This document shows positions 1-9,487 of a stretch of 46,810 bases of DNA, one piece after another. Each line of letters opens with the position of its first letter. Positions within the stretch are counted from its first letter, which is position 1. Source of the stretch: Bacteroidales bacterium (lineage in GTDB: Bacteria > Bacteroidota > Bacteroidia > Bacteroidales > F082); assembly GCA_018400955.1 (NCBI GenBank), contig JAGYLH010000014.1, forward strand, positions 1-46,810, written 5' to 3'. A program made the translations under genes and the position numbers. The notes beneath the pieces were generated by a model. It was not told the origin of the DNA and searched no databases. It was given only the letters and a program-made list of their open reading frames with translations.

Positions 1-1
1 A

Positions 2-2137
2 ATCAACAACTTGTCGCAAACTCTGCTTTGGGCCTTGTTATTTGTTGTGCTCGTTGTTTTGTTTTTCCTTGGACGCTGGCGGGCCACCCTTATTGTTGTC
101 ATCACCATCCCTATTTCGCTTATTGTATCATTCGTGTATTTGTATATCACAGGCAATTCCATCAATGTAATCTCACTCACATCCCTGTCCATTGCCATCG
201 GCATGGTGGTGGACGATGCCATTGTGGTCCTGGAAAATATCACACGCCATATTGAGCGGGGCAGCAGTCCGCGCGAAGCTGCCATTTATGCCACCAATGA
301 GGTTTGGCTGGCTGTGATTGTAACCACGTTGGTAGTAGTGGCCGTATTTTTCCCGCTTACCCTCATCGGCGGAATGACCGGGGTGCTTTTTAATCAATTG
401 GGCTGGATTGTGACCATAACGGTTACCACTTCTACCATTGCGGCACTTTCGTTAACACCAACACTGGCTTCGCGCTTGCTGGTGATGCGGGTAAAGAAGG
501 AAAAACCAAAACGCTGGAGTTATCAAAAAACGATAGAGCCACTATTTAAAGAATTCGAAAAATCCTATGGCAACACCCTGAACTGGGCCATCAACCATAA
601 ACTCATCGTTGTTTTGCTGGCTGCAGTAATTTTTGGGTCTTCTATTTACCTTATCAGGTTTGTAGGCACCGATTTTATGCCCGAATCTGACCAATCGCGC
701 ATCACGGCATCTATCGAATTGCAAACAGGCACGCGTGTGGAGGAAACTTCAAAAGTAGCACGCAAGTTTGAGAAAATCATCATGGATAAATTTCCTGAAG
801 TGCAGGTAATGGCCGTTTCGTCTGGTTCTGATGATGAAGGTAGTATGTTTTCGGTGTTTTCTACCCCGGGAAGCAATATCATCAACATCATGATGCGTCT
901 GCATGCTGTGGATGAGCGCGAAAGATCGGTATGGGAGCTTGCCGACAGGCTTCGCGAAGAGGTGGTGCAGTTTCCGGAAGTGATAACCGCAAATTTCGAT
1001 ATGGGAGGTGCCGGTATGGCCGGAACATCCAATACGGTTGATGTGGAGATTTATGGCTACGATTTTGATATAACCAATACGCTGGCCGAGCAAATTTATG
1101 AAAGAATCAGCAAGATTGATGGGGCCTCCGATGTGATGATCAGTCGCAAAAAGGACAAGCCTGAGTTGCAGGTGGTGCTCGACAAGGAAAAGATGTCGCG
1201 TCATGGTTTGAACACTGCAATGGTTTCCAATATGATACGCAACCGGATGAGCGGGATGGTGGCTTCAAGGTTCAAGGAGGAGGGTGATGAATACGAGATA
1301 CGCATTCGCCTGGCAGAGGAATACCGCAATTCAATTTCCCATTTGGAGGAGCTTACTTTGCTAAACCCCATGGGAAACAAAATTAAATTGAAGGAAATAG
1401 GAAAAATTGAAGAATACTGGGGCCCTCCGGCCATACAGCACAAACGCAAAGAGCGTGTGGTAACTGTTTCAGCCAAGCCCAACAACACATCCCTGGGCGA
1501 ATTGGCCACTGCAATCAGTCAGTCGATTGCCGATGTTGAGGTGCATCCTGATGTAGCAATCGTGATGGCTGGCGCTTATAAGGAGCAGCAGGAATCATTT
1601 GCCGACCTGGCCTTGCTGATGCTGATCAGTTTAATTCTTGTCTTTATTGTTATGGCAAGTCAGTTTGAGTCGTTTACCATGCCGTTTGTGATTATGTTCT
1701 CCATTCCGTTCGCCTTTACAGGTGTTATACTGGCATTATTAATCACCGGCACCACCTTGAGTGTTGTAGCTGCCTTGGGCGCTGTATTGCTGATAGGAAT
1801 TGTGGTGAAAAATGGTATTGTGCTCATCGATTTTACCAACCTGATGCGCGACCGAGATATGGCATTAAATGAAGCCATTCTGGCTGCTGGCCAATCACGT
1901 TTGCGCCCGGTTTTGATGACAGCTTTTACTACAATCTTGGGCATGTTGCCCCTGGCTTTGAGCACTGGCGAAGGTTCGGAAATCTGGAGCCCGATGGGCA
2001 TAACCGTAATTGGTGGCCTGGTGTTTTCAACCATTGTTACCATGGTGCTTGTGCCCGTAATGTATGGCATTTTTGCCCGCAGGGGAGAGCGCGACAGGTT
2101 GCAAAAGCTGCGCAAAAATTTTGATTTTCTTGACTAA
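2..2137 (+). CDS. RND efflux transporter permease (AcrB/MdtC/HAE1-like), 5' part outside window
   Basis: This is the inner-membrane pump subunit of a tripartite drug, metabolite or metal efflux system driven by protons. The reading frame is open to the first base, so roughly the first 330 residues of a usual 1,030-1,050 residue pump lie outside the window. Seen in the sequence: the TM4 motif GMVVDDAIVVLEN, whose Asp-Asp pair (about residues 68-69 of the visible part) is the proton relay, and the TM10 motif IGIVVKNGIVLID with its partner Lys. Between the two transmembrane halves lies the large periplasmic porter/docking region (about residues 215-530). The charge pattern and short loops fit the HAE1 (hydrophobe/amphiphile) branch better than a CusA metal pump, but substrate cannot be read. 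A membrane-fusion protein and OprM/TolC gene probably lie upstream. A PII-like gene follows after 32 bp. Confidence 0.95.
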   Translation: MNNLSQTLLWALLFVVLVVLFFLGRWRATLIVVITIPISLIVSFVYLYITGNSINVISLTSLSIAIGMVVDDAIVVLENITRHIERGSSPREAAIYATNEVWLAVIVTTLVVVAVFFPLTLIGGMTGVLFNQLGWIVTITVTTSTIAALSLTPTLASRLLVMRVKKEKPKRWSYQKTIEPLFKEFEKSYGNTLNWAINHKLIVVLLAAVIFGSSIYLIRFVGTDFMPESDQSRITASIELQTGTRVEETSKVARKFEKIIMDKFPEVQVMAVSSGSDDEGSMFSVFSTPGSNIINIMMRLHAVDERERSVWELADRLREEVVQFPEVITANFDMGGAGMAGTSNTVDVEIYGYDFDITNTLAEQIYERISKIDGASDVMISRKKDKPELQVVLDKEKMSRHGLNTAMVSNMIRNRMSGMVASRFKEEGDEYEIRIRLAEEYRNSISHLEELTLLNPMGNKIKLKEIGKIEEYWGPPAIQHKRKERVVTVSAKPNNTSLGELATAISQSIADVEVHPDVAIVMAGAYKEQQESFADLALLMLISLILVFIVMASQFESFTMPFVIMFSIPFAFTGVILALLITGTTLSVVAALGAVLLIGIVVKNGIVLIDFTNLMRDRDMALNEAILAAGQSRLRPVLMTAFTTILGMLPLALSTGEGSEIWSPMGITVIGGLVFSTIVTMVLVPVMYGIFARRGERDRLQKLRKNFDFLD

Positions 2138-2169
2138 TAAATTGATTACGAAAGTAAAAAATAGACAAT

Positions 2170-2463
2170 ATGAAAGCAGTATTTGTTGTTTTTAACCAAG
2201 CCCACACTGACCGTGTTGATTATATACTTGACCTTTTGGAGTTAAGAGGCTACACTTGGTGGAGCGATGTGAAAGGCCGCGGTTCTGTTGATGGGGTACC
2301 CCATTTGGGTACACACACCTGGCCCGAAATTAACTCGGCCGTACTTACCGTTACGGAGGATGAAAAGGTGGACGAGTTGCTTGAAAAAGTAAAAAAACTG
2401 GACGAAGCAAACAAAGATGTGGGTGTGCGCGCCTTTGTGTGGCACATCGAAAAAGCCTATTAA
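2170..2463 (+). CDS. PII-like small regulatory protein
   Basis: A 97-residue protein with the length and alternating strand/helix pattern of the trimeric PII/CutA-like ferredoxin fold: an opening strand MKAVFVVFNQ, a helix (DRVDYILDLLELRGY), a central loop rich in Gly and aromatic residues, a second strand (INSAVLTVTED) and a helix of Lys/Glu repeats. It lacks the T-loop Tyr of classical GlnB/GlnK, so it is a PII-like relative rather than a nitrogen regulator. It starts 32 bp after the RND pump and is probably co-transcribed; short PII-like proteins are known beside RND pump genes in other bacteria, which suggests a sensing or tuning role. That role is inferred, and the ligand is unknown. Confidence 0.7.
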   Translation: MKAVFVVFNQAHTDRVDYILDLLELRGYTWWSDVKGRGSVDGVPHLGTHTWPEINSAVLTVTEDEKVDELLEKVKKLDEANKDVGVRAFVWHIEKAY

Positions 2464-2644
2464 TCTGAAATATAATTTAGTAATTCACCCCAAACGGATT
2501 CAAAAGCGTGTTGTTTATGACGAAATTTAGTAGCACAGGCATTAAACAAACATAAAGTTTAGTTGTTTTTACAACCATTAGGCAATATTTGTCGTCTTTA
2601 TGCTGAAAATCCGAATTGGATAAACCGAAAATGAAATATCAATA

Positions 2645-3463
2645 ATGAAAATATCCCCCCTAGCACAAATACATCCCGAAGCCATAATTGGCAAAAATGT
2701 TGAAATTGAAGACTTTGCAAGAATCGGCAAGGATGTTATCATTGGCGACAATTGCTGGATAGGCAGCAATGCCATCATCTACCCCGGTGCCCGCATCGGG
2801 AAGCATTGTAAAATTTTCCCCGGTGCAGTTATTGCCGGCGAGCCGCAGGACCTTAAATTCAGGGGTGAATATTCCATTGTTGAAATAGGGGATCATACCA
2901 CCATCAGGGAGTACGTTACCATAAACAGGGGTACAGCGACCAAAGGCGTTACCCGCATTGGAAGCCACAGCCTGCTCATGGCTTATGTGCATGTGGGCCA
3001 TGATTCGGAAATAGGCGATCATTGTGTGATTGTCAACAGTGTGCAAATTGCCGGCGAGGTGCAAATTGAGGACTGGGCTGTGATAGGTGGCATGAGTGCC
3101 ATTCACCAGTTTAGCCGCATTGGTGCCCACGCTATGGTGTCGGGGATGTCAGGTGTTTTGGCCGATGTAGCCCCTTATACCAAAGTGTTTGGCATGCCTG
3201 CCAAATATATAGGGATCAATATTGTAGGGCTCAAGCGCCGTGGGTTCAGTAAGAATCAGATTGATACAATACACGATATTTTCAGGGTGCTTTTTCAGCA
3301 AGGGATGAACACAACACAAGCCCTTGATTTTATCCGCTTTAATTTTGAAAATTCAGAAGAGAAGCAAATCATCCTCAATTTTATTGGCAAATCAAACCGT
3401 GGCATTATCAAAAGCAATGGGAGCGATTCCTATGCCGAAGAAGTTATGATGCGGGCTGTTTAA
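2645..3463 (+). CDS. lpxA: Acyl-ACP--UDP-N-acetylglucosamine O-acyltransferase
   Basis: LpxA carries out the first step of lipid A synthesis in the cytoplasm, moving a 3-hydroxyacyl chain from acyl-carrier protein to UDP-GlcNAc. The 272-residue length is typical. Left-handed beta-helix hexapeptide repeats run from about residue 5 to 185, followed by the helical C-terminal domain. The catalytic His is H119 in the motif HVGHD (E. coli H125); the Gly that sets acyl-chain length in E. coli (G173) aligns with a Gly here (about G167), which fits a long hydroxyacyl chain. The family signature GLKRRGF is at about residues 196-202. In many Bacteroidota lpxA follows lpxD and a fused lpxC-fabZ; here it stands alone, with 181 bp of untranslated sequence upstream and a non-coding stretch downstream. 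Confidence 0.95.
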   Translation: MKISPLAQIHPEAIIGKNVEIEDFARIGKDVIIGDNCWIGSNAIIYPGARIGKHCKIFPGAVIAGEPQDLKFRGEYSIVEIGDHTTIREYVTINRGTATKGVTRIGSHSLLMAYVHVGHDSEIGDHCVIVNSVQIAGEVQIEDWAVIGGMSAIHQFSRIGAHAMVSGMSGVLADVAPYTKVFGMPAKYIGINIVGLKRRGFSKNQIDTIHDIFRVLFQQGMNTTQALDFIRFNFENSEEKQIILNFIGKSNRGIIKSNGSDSYAEEVMMRAV

Positions 3464-3646
3464 AACCATTCATATTTAATATTTTAGCTTTTCTGATGGA
3501 GGCCTAACTATCATTTTAATGTGGTGGCTTCAACTTACGACTCTTTTAGTGCCATTTTAAGTACGTTAGTTTGAAAATTAAACAGCAAGCTCTTTTCCGC
3601 TCATAATATTCATCTTCTTCTTTGTGGAACTTAGTGTCCTCTTGGT

Positions 3647-3710
3647 GTCTCTTTGTGCAATAGCTATATCACAAAGCTACACAAAGAATCACAGAGTTGC
3701 GCAAAGAGAC
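3647..3710. repeat. Imperfect inverted repeat in the lpxA-DASS spacer
   Basis: The 343-bp spacer from 3464 to 3806 has no gene I can support. It holds a dyad: GTCTCTTTGTGCAA at 3647-3660 and its near-perfect complement TTGCGCAAAGAGAC at 3697-3710 (one mismatch), separated by 36 bp that themselves contain more CACAAAG/CTTTGTG words. The preceding text at 3618-3650 uses the same vocabulary (TTTGTGG, TTAGTG). A second block with the same words lies at 28925-29008. This looks like a short dispersed, non-autonomous intergenic repeat rather than a terminator, because no T-run follows either arm. Confidence 0.6.
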
Positions 3711-3806
3711 TATAGATTCAAAACCAATAAAAACAATCCTCTACACATCAAATAAGATTTAGCCTGTTGATGGTCTGTAAAGGTCATTGCACCTGCTGTA
3801 TTGAGG

Positions 3807-5318
3807 CTATTTGATCGCTGCCCAAGCAGGAAATTCGAACAAATCAATCCCGAAGGCAAACCGTCCCCAGAAATACATCATCAAGGTAATCACCACGGCA
3901 CCAATCAGGTTCATGACCAAGCCTGTTTTGGCCATTTGCATAACAGAGAGCCTGCCGGTGCCAAAAATAATCGCATTGGGCGGGGTGGCTACTGGAAGCA
4001 TAAAAGCCATGGAAGCAGATAGCGTGGCCGGAATCATTAGTAGCAATGGATTGATTTCGGAACTGATGCCAATGCCGGCCAATATGGGCAGTATAATTTC
4101 TGTTGTAGCTGTATTGGATGTGAGCTCGGTTAGGAAGGTCATGATCAGGGCAATGAATAATATTACTACAATAATGTTGTAACCGGCAACCCATTTTAGC
4201 TGCTCACCAAACCACAATGACAGCCCGCTTTCCTTAAACCCGGATGCCAAAGCAAAGCCACCCCCAAAAAGCAGCAGGATATTCCAGGGTAGTTTGGAGG
4301 CTGTTGGCCAGTCCATCAGGCGTTTGCCGGGCAGGTTGGAAGAAGGGATTAAAAATAATATGATCGCCATAAAGATAGCCACACTGCCATCGTTGATATA
4401 GGCGCTTTTCGGGAAAAAGCTGCTCCAGCCGGGTATGGAAAACAAGCCAAAATTGAGTTCAGTCCTGAAAAGCCACAAAAAAGCAAGCAGGATAAAAATG
4501 GTAAAAACAGCTTTTTCTTCTTGTTTCATCCGGCCAAGGGCTTTCAGTTGATCCTTAAAGGTGCTGCGGTTGAGCTTTACCAGCTCCTTTTTTCCTGGTC
4601 CGAAAAGCAGATAGAGATATAGCCATGCAACAACAAAAATGATGACGGCAAAAGGTAAGGCAAAAAGCAACCAGGCCGAAAAGCTGATTTCGGGCCCTGC
4701 CGGAAAATAAATATGGAAAATCCTGCTGAATGAAAGGTTTGGCGGCGTTCCCACCAGGGTGGACATGCCACCAATTGAGGCACTGTAGGCAATGCCCAGC
4801 AACAAACCGGTTCCGTAACGCGAAATGCTCTTCTTGCTTGCCAAATCTTCCAATTGCTCTATAACCGAAAGGGCTATGGGCAGCATCATCATGGCGGTTG
4901 CTGTATTACTAATCCACATGGATAAGAAGGAGGTGGAGAGCATAAACCCTAAAAGAATCCGGGCAGGGCTTATTCCTGTGAAGCTGAGGATATGCAGGGC
5001 AATACGCCTGTGCAGATTCCAGCGCTGCATGGCCAGGGCCACCAGAAACCCGCCCATAAAAAGAAAGATCACATCATTGAAATAAGCTGAAGCCGCTTCT
5101 TTGCCGTCCATAATGCCAAACAAGGGGAAAAGGGCCACCGGTAGCAGCGAGGTAATGGCCAGTGGAACGGCTTCGGTAATCCACCAAACAGCCATCAGCA
5201 GGGCTACACAAAAAGTATATGTTACAAGTGGGTTGCTTGGGTCCAGCTCAACAAAAAGCAGAATAAAGAGGATAATCAAAGGTGTAAACAGAAAACTGAT
5301 CAGGTTTTTTTGCCGCAT
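3807..5318 (-). CDS. SLC13/DASS family sodium-coupled di-/tricarboxylate or anion symporter
   Basis: A 503-residue, very hydrophobic protein with the architecture of the divalent anion:Na+ symporter family, which imports succinate, malate, citrate or sulfate with sodium. The two inverted-repeat signature motifs are present: SNTATAMMMLP at residues 137-147 and TSNTATTEIILP at about 400-411, which form the Na+/substrate sites. Between them lies the conserved VGTPPN at 189-194, mirrored by the late ATPPN. About 11 membrane segments are visible. Length matches the VcINDY group (about 460-500). It ends 343 bp from lpxA on the other strand and starts 104 bp downstream of the coiled-coil lipoprotein gene on the same strand. 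The substrate cannot be told from sequence. Confidence 0.92.
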   Translation of the reverse strand: MRQKNLISFLFTPLIILFILLFVELDPSNPLVTYTFCVALLMAVWWITEAVPLAITSLLPVALFPLFGIMDGKEAASAYFNDVIFLFMGGFLVALAMQRWNLHRRIALHILSFTGISPARILLGFMLSTSFLSMWISNTATAMMMLPIALSVIEQLEDLASKKSISRYGTGLLLGIAYSASIGGMSTLVGTPPNLSFSRIFHIYFPAGPEISFSAWLLFALPFAVIIFVVAWLYLYLLFGPGKKELVKLNRSTFKDQLKALGRMKQEEKAVFTIFILLAFLWLFRTELNFGLFSIPGWSSFFPKSAYINDGSVAIFMAIILFLIPSSNLPGKRLMDWPTASKLPWNILLLFGGGFALASGFKESGLSLWFGEQLKWVAGYNIIVVILFIALIMTFLTELTSNTATTEIILPILAGIGISSEINPLLLMIPATLSASMAFMLPVATPPNAIIFGTGRLSVMQMAKTGLVMNLIGAVVITLMMYFWGRFAFGIDLFEFPAWAAIK

Positions 5319-5422
5319 GGCCCAACTATTTTATGGGTTGCTTTTTTTGTTGTCTCCACAAAGAAAGACCAAAGATACCCAAACATGGGATAAACCACCT
5401 GCGTTACATCAAAAAAATGGGA

Positions 5423-6292
5423 TTAGTCAATCACCACCACCAGGAATTTGGATGCACTCCAGAAGTCGTCGGGATGGCGGATAAGCAGGCTATCAACAAA
5501 TTTGTAACCCATCAGCTCGTAGCTTGCAGCCGGATGTATGGTTAACAGTTCAGCTTTTTTGCTGAACACAGGCAACGCATCTACTTCGCGCAGGTCGATC
5601 TGGGTAAACAAGGATTTATCAAACTCATCGGCTACCTTACGGCTGGCACCGATACCGATAAATCCGCCCGTTTTCATCACGATGCCATTTTCTTCAAGGT
5701 ATTTCTTGTTGCCAATCACATACCAGGCCTGGTTCATCTCGTCTGTTTTAGCCTTTAGTTTGGCAGCTTGATCGCGACTTTGGCGTTCCACTTTTGCCAG
5801 GTTGCGCTCCAAGTCGGCAATTTCAATCTGCTTGTTTTGCAGGTCTTCTTTTAATAAGCTGATTTCAATATCCTTTGATTCAATTTGATAGCTCAGGCGG
5901 GCAATCATCTTTTCCAGTTCCTTGTTGGATTTTCCGGAATCGCTTATCTGCCGGCGCAGGTTATCGACAATTTGCCTGTTTTTTAGCAGCAATTGATAAA
6001 TGGCACCAATATCCCTGTTGATATCGTCAGCCATATTGCGGCGCGATTCAACATTACCGGCCGATGATTCCGAAATCATCCGCTCCATTTGTTTGATCGA
6101 ATCTAGGTTTTCCTGTATTTCGTTGAAAGCCCGCACATAGGTCAACGAAAAGGTATCCTTTTCAATCACAACGCTTTTCAAGCTGTCATTGATTTGTGTG
6201 AGGCGTTCTACTTCTTTTTTTTGCTTTTCGCCGCAGGATGATATACCCAATAAGGCGGCTATGATGAGCGTCAGGAACAATTTTGTTTTCAT
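5423..6292 (-). CDS. Coiled-coil lipoprotein of unknown function
   Basis: A 289-residue protein. The N-terminus is a lipoprotein signal peptide ending in the lipobox GISSC (Cys20), so it is probably anchored to a membrane facing the periplasm. Residues about 22-190 are rich in Glu, Lys, Gln, Leu and Ile in heptad spacing and should form a long coiled coil. A more globular C-terminal part of about 100 residues follows (WYVIGNKKYLEENG, then GFIGIGASRK). This arrangement is common in Bacteroidota hypothetical proteins. I recognise no catalytic motif. A good promoter match lies directly upstream at 6325-6354, and the DASS transporter follows on the same strand, which makes co-transcription possible. 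The function is unknown; a structural or tethering role is only a guess. Confidence 0.8.
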   Translation of the reverse strand: MKTKLFLTLIIAALLGISSCGEKQKKEVERLTQINDSLKSVVIEKDTFSLTYVRAFNEIQENLDSIKQMERMISESSAGNVESRRNMADDINRDIGAIYQLLLKNRQIVDNLRRQISDSGKSNKELEKMIARLSYQIESKDIEISLLKEDLQNKQIEIADLERNLAKVERQSRDQAAKLKAKTDEMNQAWYVIGNKKYLEENGIVMKTGGFIGIGASRKVADEFDKSLFTQIDLREVDALPVFSKKAELLTIHPAASYELMGYKFVDSLLIRHPDDFWSASKFLVVVID

Positions 6293-6324
6293 AGTTGGCT
6301 GTTATTTAAATGGTTAATTTGATA

Positions 6325-6354
6325 CAAATGTACAACACAGCAAGGCAAAAACAA
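6325..6354 (-). promoter_or_regulatory. Bacteroidota-type promoter for the coiled-coil lipoprotein
   Basis: On the minus strand the -7 box TACATTTG (6332 to 6325) matches TAnnTTTG exactly. A TTG at 6354-6352 lies 19 bp upstream and serves as the -33 element. The box sits 33 bp before the start codon of the coiled-coil lipoprotein gene. Confidence 0.6.
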
Positions 6355-6474
6355 CAATTGGCATGAATTATTTTCCAATCACCTGCTTGTATTCAAAAAA
6401 AAGCTGGTGCACATTTCAAAATGCAAGGCACTAAATAATTAACGCAAATAAAAGGATAATCTTGTTTAAGGTGA

Positions 6475-6503
6475 ATTGGATTCGCCAAGCTTCCTTACTT
6501 TTG
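6475..6503 (+). promoter_or_regulatory. Bacteroidota-type promoter for iadA
   Basis: The -7 box TACTTTTG at 6496-6503 is a perfect TAnnTTTG; an ATTG at 6475-6478 lies 17 bp upstream as a slightly close -33. The position decides the iadA start: transcription would begin after the upstream in-frame ATG at 6476, so the ATG at 6545 is the usable one. Confidence 0.6.
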
Positions 6504-6544
6504 ACAATTATTATGGCTTGTCGAACCTCTTTATTATTGATTTT

Positions 6545-7717
6545 ATGGACGAATCTACGATTTATTTACTGAAAGGCTGCACCATATTCGCGCCTGAGCC
6601 GCTGGGAGAAGCGGATGTGCTGTTGGCTGGCGGTAAGATACTGGCCATTGAAAAGGAATTGGAAGCACCTTCCAAATTTCCGGTTCAGACAATTGAATGC
6701 AAGGGGATGCTTTTGGTACCCGGTTTTATTGACGCGCATGTGCACATTGCAGGGGCCGGTGGCGAGGGCGGCCCCGCAAGCCGCACGCCCGAGATGCAAC
6801 TTTCGCATATGCTGGAGGCCGGCGTAACCACAGTAATCGGTTGTTTGGGCACTGATGGCTTTACGCGCAGCTTTGAGTCGGTGCTGATGAAGGTAAAAGC
6901 CATGCGTGCCCAAGGTGTGTCTGCCTGGATGTATGCCGGAGCTTATCAGGTTCCTACACCAACATTAACAGGCGATGTAGGCCGCGACCTCAGCCTGATT
7001 GACGAAGTTATCGGGGTGGGTGAAATCGCCCTTTCCGACCACCGCTCTTCGCATCCGTCAACGGACGAACTCATCCGACTGACAGCCCATGCCCGTGTGG
7101 GAGGCATGCTGGGCGGAAAAGCAGGCATTGTCAACATCCATATGGGCGATGCCGAAAATCCTTTTCAGCCCTTGTATGATGCAGTGGCCCAAAGTGAACT
7201 GAAGTTCACCCAGTTTCTGCCTACCCATTGCAACCGGAACCCCTATATTTACGAAGATGCCAAAACCTATGGCAAGCATGGTTATGTGGATATAACCACC
7301 AGCTCCTATCCCTGTTTTCCGGATATTGAAATCAAACCTTCCAAAGCAGTTAAAGGCCTGCTCGAAGCTGGTGTGCCCGACGGCCACATCACCATGACTT
7401 CCGACGGCTTCGGTTCGCTGCCCCATTTCGACGATAAAGGCGATTTGGTGAAACTGGAAATGGGAACACTTATTACCCTGTTTACAGAATGGGTGGATAT
7501 GGTGAAAACAGAAGGCATTCCTATGGAACAAGCGCTGAAAACAATCACCGCTAATCCTGCTGATATACTTAAACTTTCGAAAAAAGGAAGGATAAAACCA
7601 GGCCATGATGCCGATTTATTGGTGATCAATACGAATATGAAAATTGAGCATATGTTTGCGAATGGCAGTTTGATGGTGAAGGAAGGGGTGATGATCAGGA
7701 AGGGGACGTATGAGTAG
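6545..7717 (+). CDS. iadA: Isoaspartyl (beta-aspartyl) dipeptidase, amidohydrolase superfamily
   Basis: A zinc enzyme that cleaves beta-aspartyl dipeptides left by breakdown of proteins containing isoaspartate. With the start at 6545 the protein is 390 residues, the same length as E. coli IadA, and it is collinear with it throughout. Metal ligands seen: H65 and H67 in DAHVHI, H199 in IHMGD, H228 in PTHCNRN, and D287 in TSDGFGS. The bridging position, a carboxylated Lys in E. coli (K162), is Glu here (E160 in GVGEIALSDHR). Glu at this position is known in other amidohydrolases. An in-frame ATG at 6476 would add 23 residues with no homology and lies upstream of the promoter, so it was rejected. 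The adenine deaminase gene follows after 117 bp. Confidence 0.95.
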   Translation: MDESTIYLLKGCTIFAPEPLGEADVLLAGGKILAIEKELEAPSKFPVQTIECKGMLLVPGFIDAHVHIAGAGGEGGPASRTPEMQLSHMLEAGVTTVIGCLGTDGFTRSFESVLMKVKAMRAQGVSAWMYAGAYQVPTPTLTGDVGRDLSLIDEVIGVGEIALSDHRSSHPSTDELIRLTAHARVGGMLGGKAGIVNIHMGDAENPFQPLYDAVAQSELKFTQFLPTHCNRNPYIYEDAKTYGKHGYVDITTSSYPCFPDIEIKPSKAVKGLLEAGVPDGHITMTSDGFGSLPHFDDKGDLVKLEMGTLITLFTEWVDMVKTEGIPMEQALKTITANPADILKLSKKGRIKPGHDADLLVINTNMKIEHMFANGSLMVKEGVMIRKGTYE

Positions 7718-7834
7718 GTTTTTTTTGCGATTCTGTGATTCTGGAGACAGTCAAAAGTTTTAAGTCGTGAGTCTTGAGTCTGTGGTTGCAAAAAAAAGCT
7801 AATTTTATACATTGATTTGAAAATCTGACAAGTA

Positions 7835-9478
7835 ATGAAAACAAACAACTTCAGCCTGAGTGGCAACATTATTGACCTGGAAAATGAACGCATTTACCAG
7901 GGAACTGTTTTTGTAGAAAACGGGCATATCAACCGCATACTGGAGGAGCCAGTTAAAAGCAAGCAATACATCCTTCCGGGCCTGATTGATGCCCATGTGC
8001 ACATCGAAAGTTCTATGCTGATTCCATCGGAGTTTGCCCGGCTGGCCGTGGTGCATGGCACAGTGGCCACGGTGTCCGATCCGCACGAAATTGCCAATGT
8101 GCTCGGGGTAGCCGGAGTTGAGTATATGATTGAAAATGGCAGTAAAGTCCCTTTTAAATTCAATTTTGGGGCGCCAAGCTGTGTGCCGGCCACCGCTTTT
8201 GAAACGGCCGGCGCTGTTTTAGGCCCCGCCGAAATTGATGATTTGCTCCAGCGCGACGACATCAAATACCTCTCCGAAATGATGAATTATCCGGGTGTGT
8301 TGTTCAACGACCCGATGGTGATGGAGAAAATTGCACTGGCCAAAAAATACAACAAGCCTGTTGACGGACATGCCCCCGGTGTGCGCGGAAAAGATGCCGA
8401 AACCTATATCAAGGCGGGCATCACCACCGACCATGAGTGCTTTACGATGGAAGAAGCTCTGGAGAAAATACAACATGGCATGAAAATTCAGATTCGTGAG
8501 GGAAGTGCCGCCAAAAACTTTGATGCCCTCATACCCTTGATAGAAACCCATCCCGACATGGTGCTCTTTTGCAGCGACGACAAGCATCCGGATGATTTGG
8601 TGCGGGGCCACATCAACCTGCTGGTGAAAAAAGCCATTCAAATGGGATACGACTCCCTCAAAGTGTTGAAAAGCTGCATTGTAAATCCCATCAGGCACTA
8701 CAAACTAGATGTGGGCATGTTGCGCAGCGGTGATGCCGCTGATTTTATCATCGTTGACAATCTGCAGGATTTCAATGTGCTGAAAACCTACATCAACGGG
8801 ATGCTGGTTGCCGAAAACGGGCAAACACTTATTGAATCGGTGGAAGCAAATACGCCTAACCAATTCAGGGCGGAAGCCATTGCAGCCGGTGATCTGGCGT
8901 TTCCTTCAAACGGAAAACAAATCAGGGTGATTGAAGCACTTGAAGGGCAATTGATTACGCGAACCATTGTAACAAATCCCAAGCTGGTAAATGGCAAGAT
9001 GGTTAGCGACACACAGAACGACATACTCAAGCTGGTGGTTTACAACCGTTACGAAAAGGCCAAACCGGCCATTGCTTTTATCAAGAATTTCGGCCTGACA
9101 AAAGGGGCCATTGCCTCCACCGTGGCCCACGACAGCCACAATATAATTGCTGTTGGTGCTGATGACGAATGCCTGGCGCGGGCCATCAACCTGTTGGTTG
9201 AAAGCAAAGGGGGCGTATCCGTCACAGATGGCGAAAACGACCATGTGCTGCCTTTGCCGGTCGCGGGCCTGATGACCCCTGCCGATGGCTATATAGCAGC
9301 CAAAGCCTACGAAACCATCGATGCAATGGCCAAAAAGCTGGGTTCATCGCTGCATGCCCCTTATATGACGCTCTCGTTTATGGCCTTGCTGGTGATTCCA
9401 CAACTGAAACTAAGCGATAAGGGCTTGTTTGATGGGGGTAGTTTTTCCTTTGTGGAACTGGAAACTGAAACATCCTAA
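7835..9478 (+). CDS. ade: Adenine deaminase
   Basis: A metal-dependent enzyme that converts adenine to hypoxanthine and ammonia for purine salvage in the cytoplasm. The 547-residue length is normal for the AdeC family. Seen: the metal motif DAHVHIESS (His54, His56), PHEIANV, the carboxylate ligand in [11 protein letters not shown], then DGHAPG, DHEC and SDDKHPDDL, the last giving the Asp ligand. The C-terminal third forms the small beta domain typical of the family. The start codon is clear, as there is no in-frame alternative nearby. A gap of only 9 bp separates it from the Kelch lipoprotein gene, so it probably heads a four-gene transcript with the envelope genes after it. No functional link between purine salvage and those envelope proteins is known to me. 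Confidence 0.96.
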   Translation: MKTNNFSLSGNIIDLENERIYQGTVFVENGHINRILEEPVKSKQYILPGLIDAHVHIESSMLIPSEFARLAVVHGTVATVSDPHEIANVLGVAGVEYMIENGSKVPFKFNFGAPSCVPATAFETAGAVLGPAEIDDLLQRDDIKYLSEMMNYPGVLFNDPMVMEKIALAKKYNKPVDGHAPGVRGKDAETYIKAGITTDHECFTMEEALEKIQHGMKIQIREGSAAKNFDALIPLIETHPDMVLFCSDDKHPDDLVRGHINLLVKKAIQMGYDSLKVLKSCIVNPIRHYKLDVGMLRSGDAADFIIVDNLQDFNVLKTYINGMLVAENGQTLIESVEANTPNQFRAEAIAAGDLAFPSNGKQIRVIEALEGQLITRTIVTNPKLVNGKMVSDTQNDILKLVVYNRYEKAKPAIAFIKNFGLTKGAIASTVAHDSHNIIAVGADDECLARAINLLVESKGGVSVTDGENDHVLPLPVAGLMTPADGYIAAKAYETIDAMAKKLGSSLHAPYMTLSFMALLVIPQLKLSDKGLFDGGSFSFVELETETS

Positions 9479-9487
9479 TTCATAGCT

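Noticed and set aside
6476-6544. Upstream ATG start for iadA
   Set aside because: It adds 23 residues with no match to the family and lies upstream of the -7 box at 6496-6503; the start at 6545 gives exactly the E. coli length.
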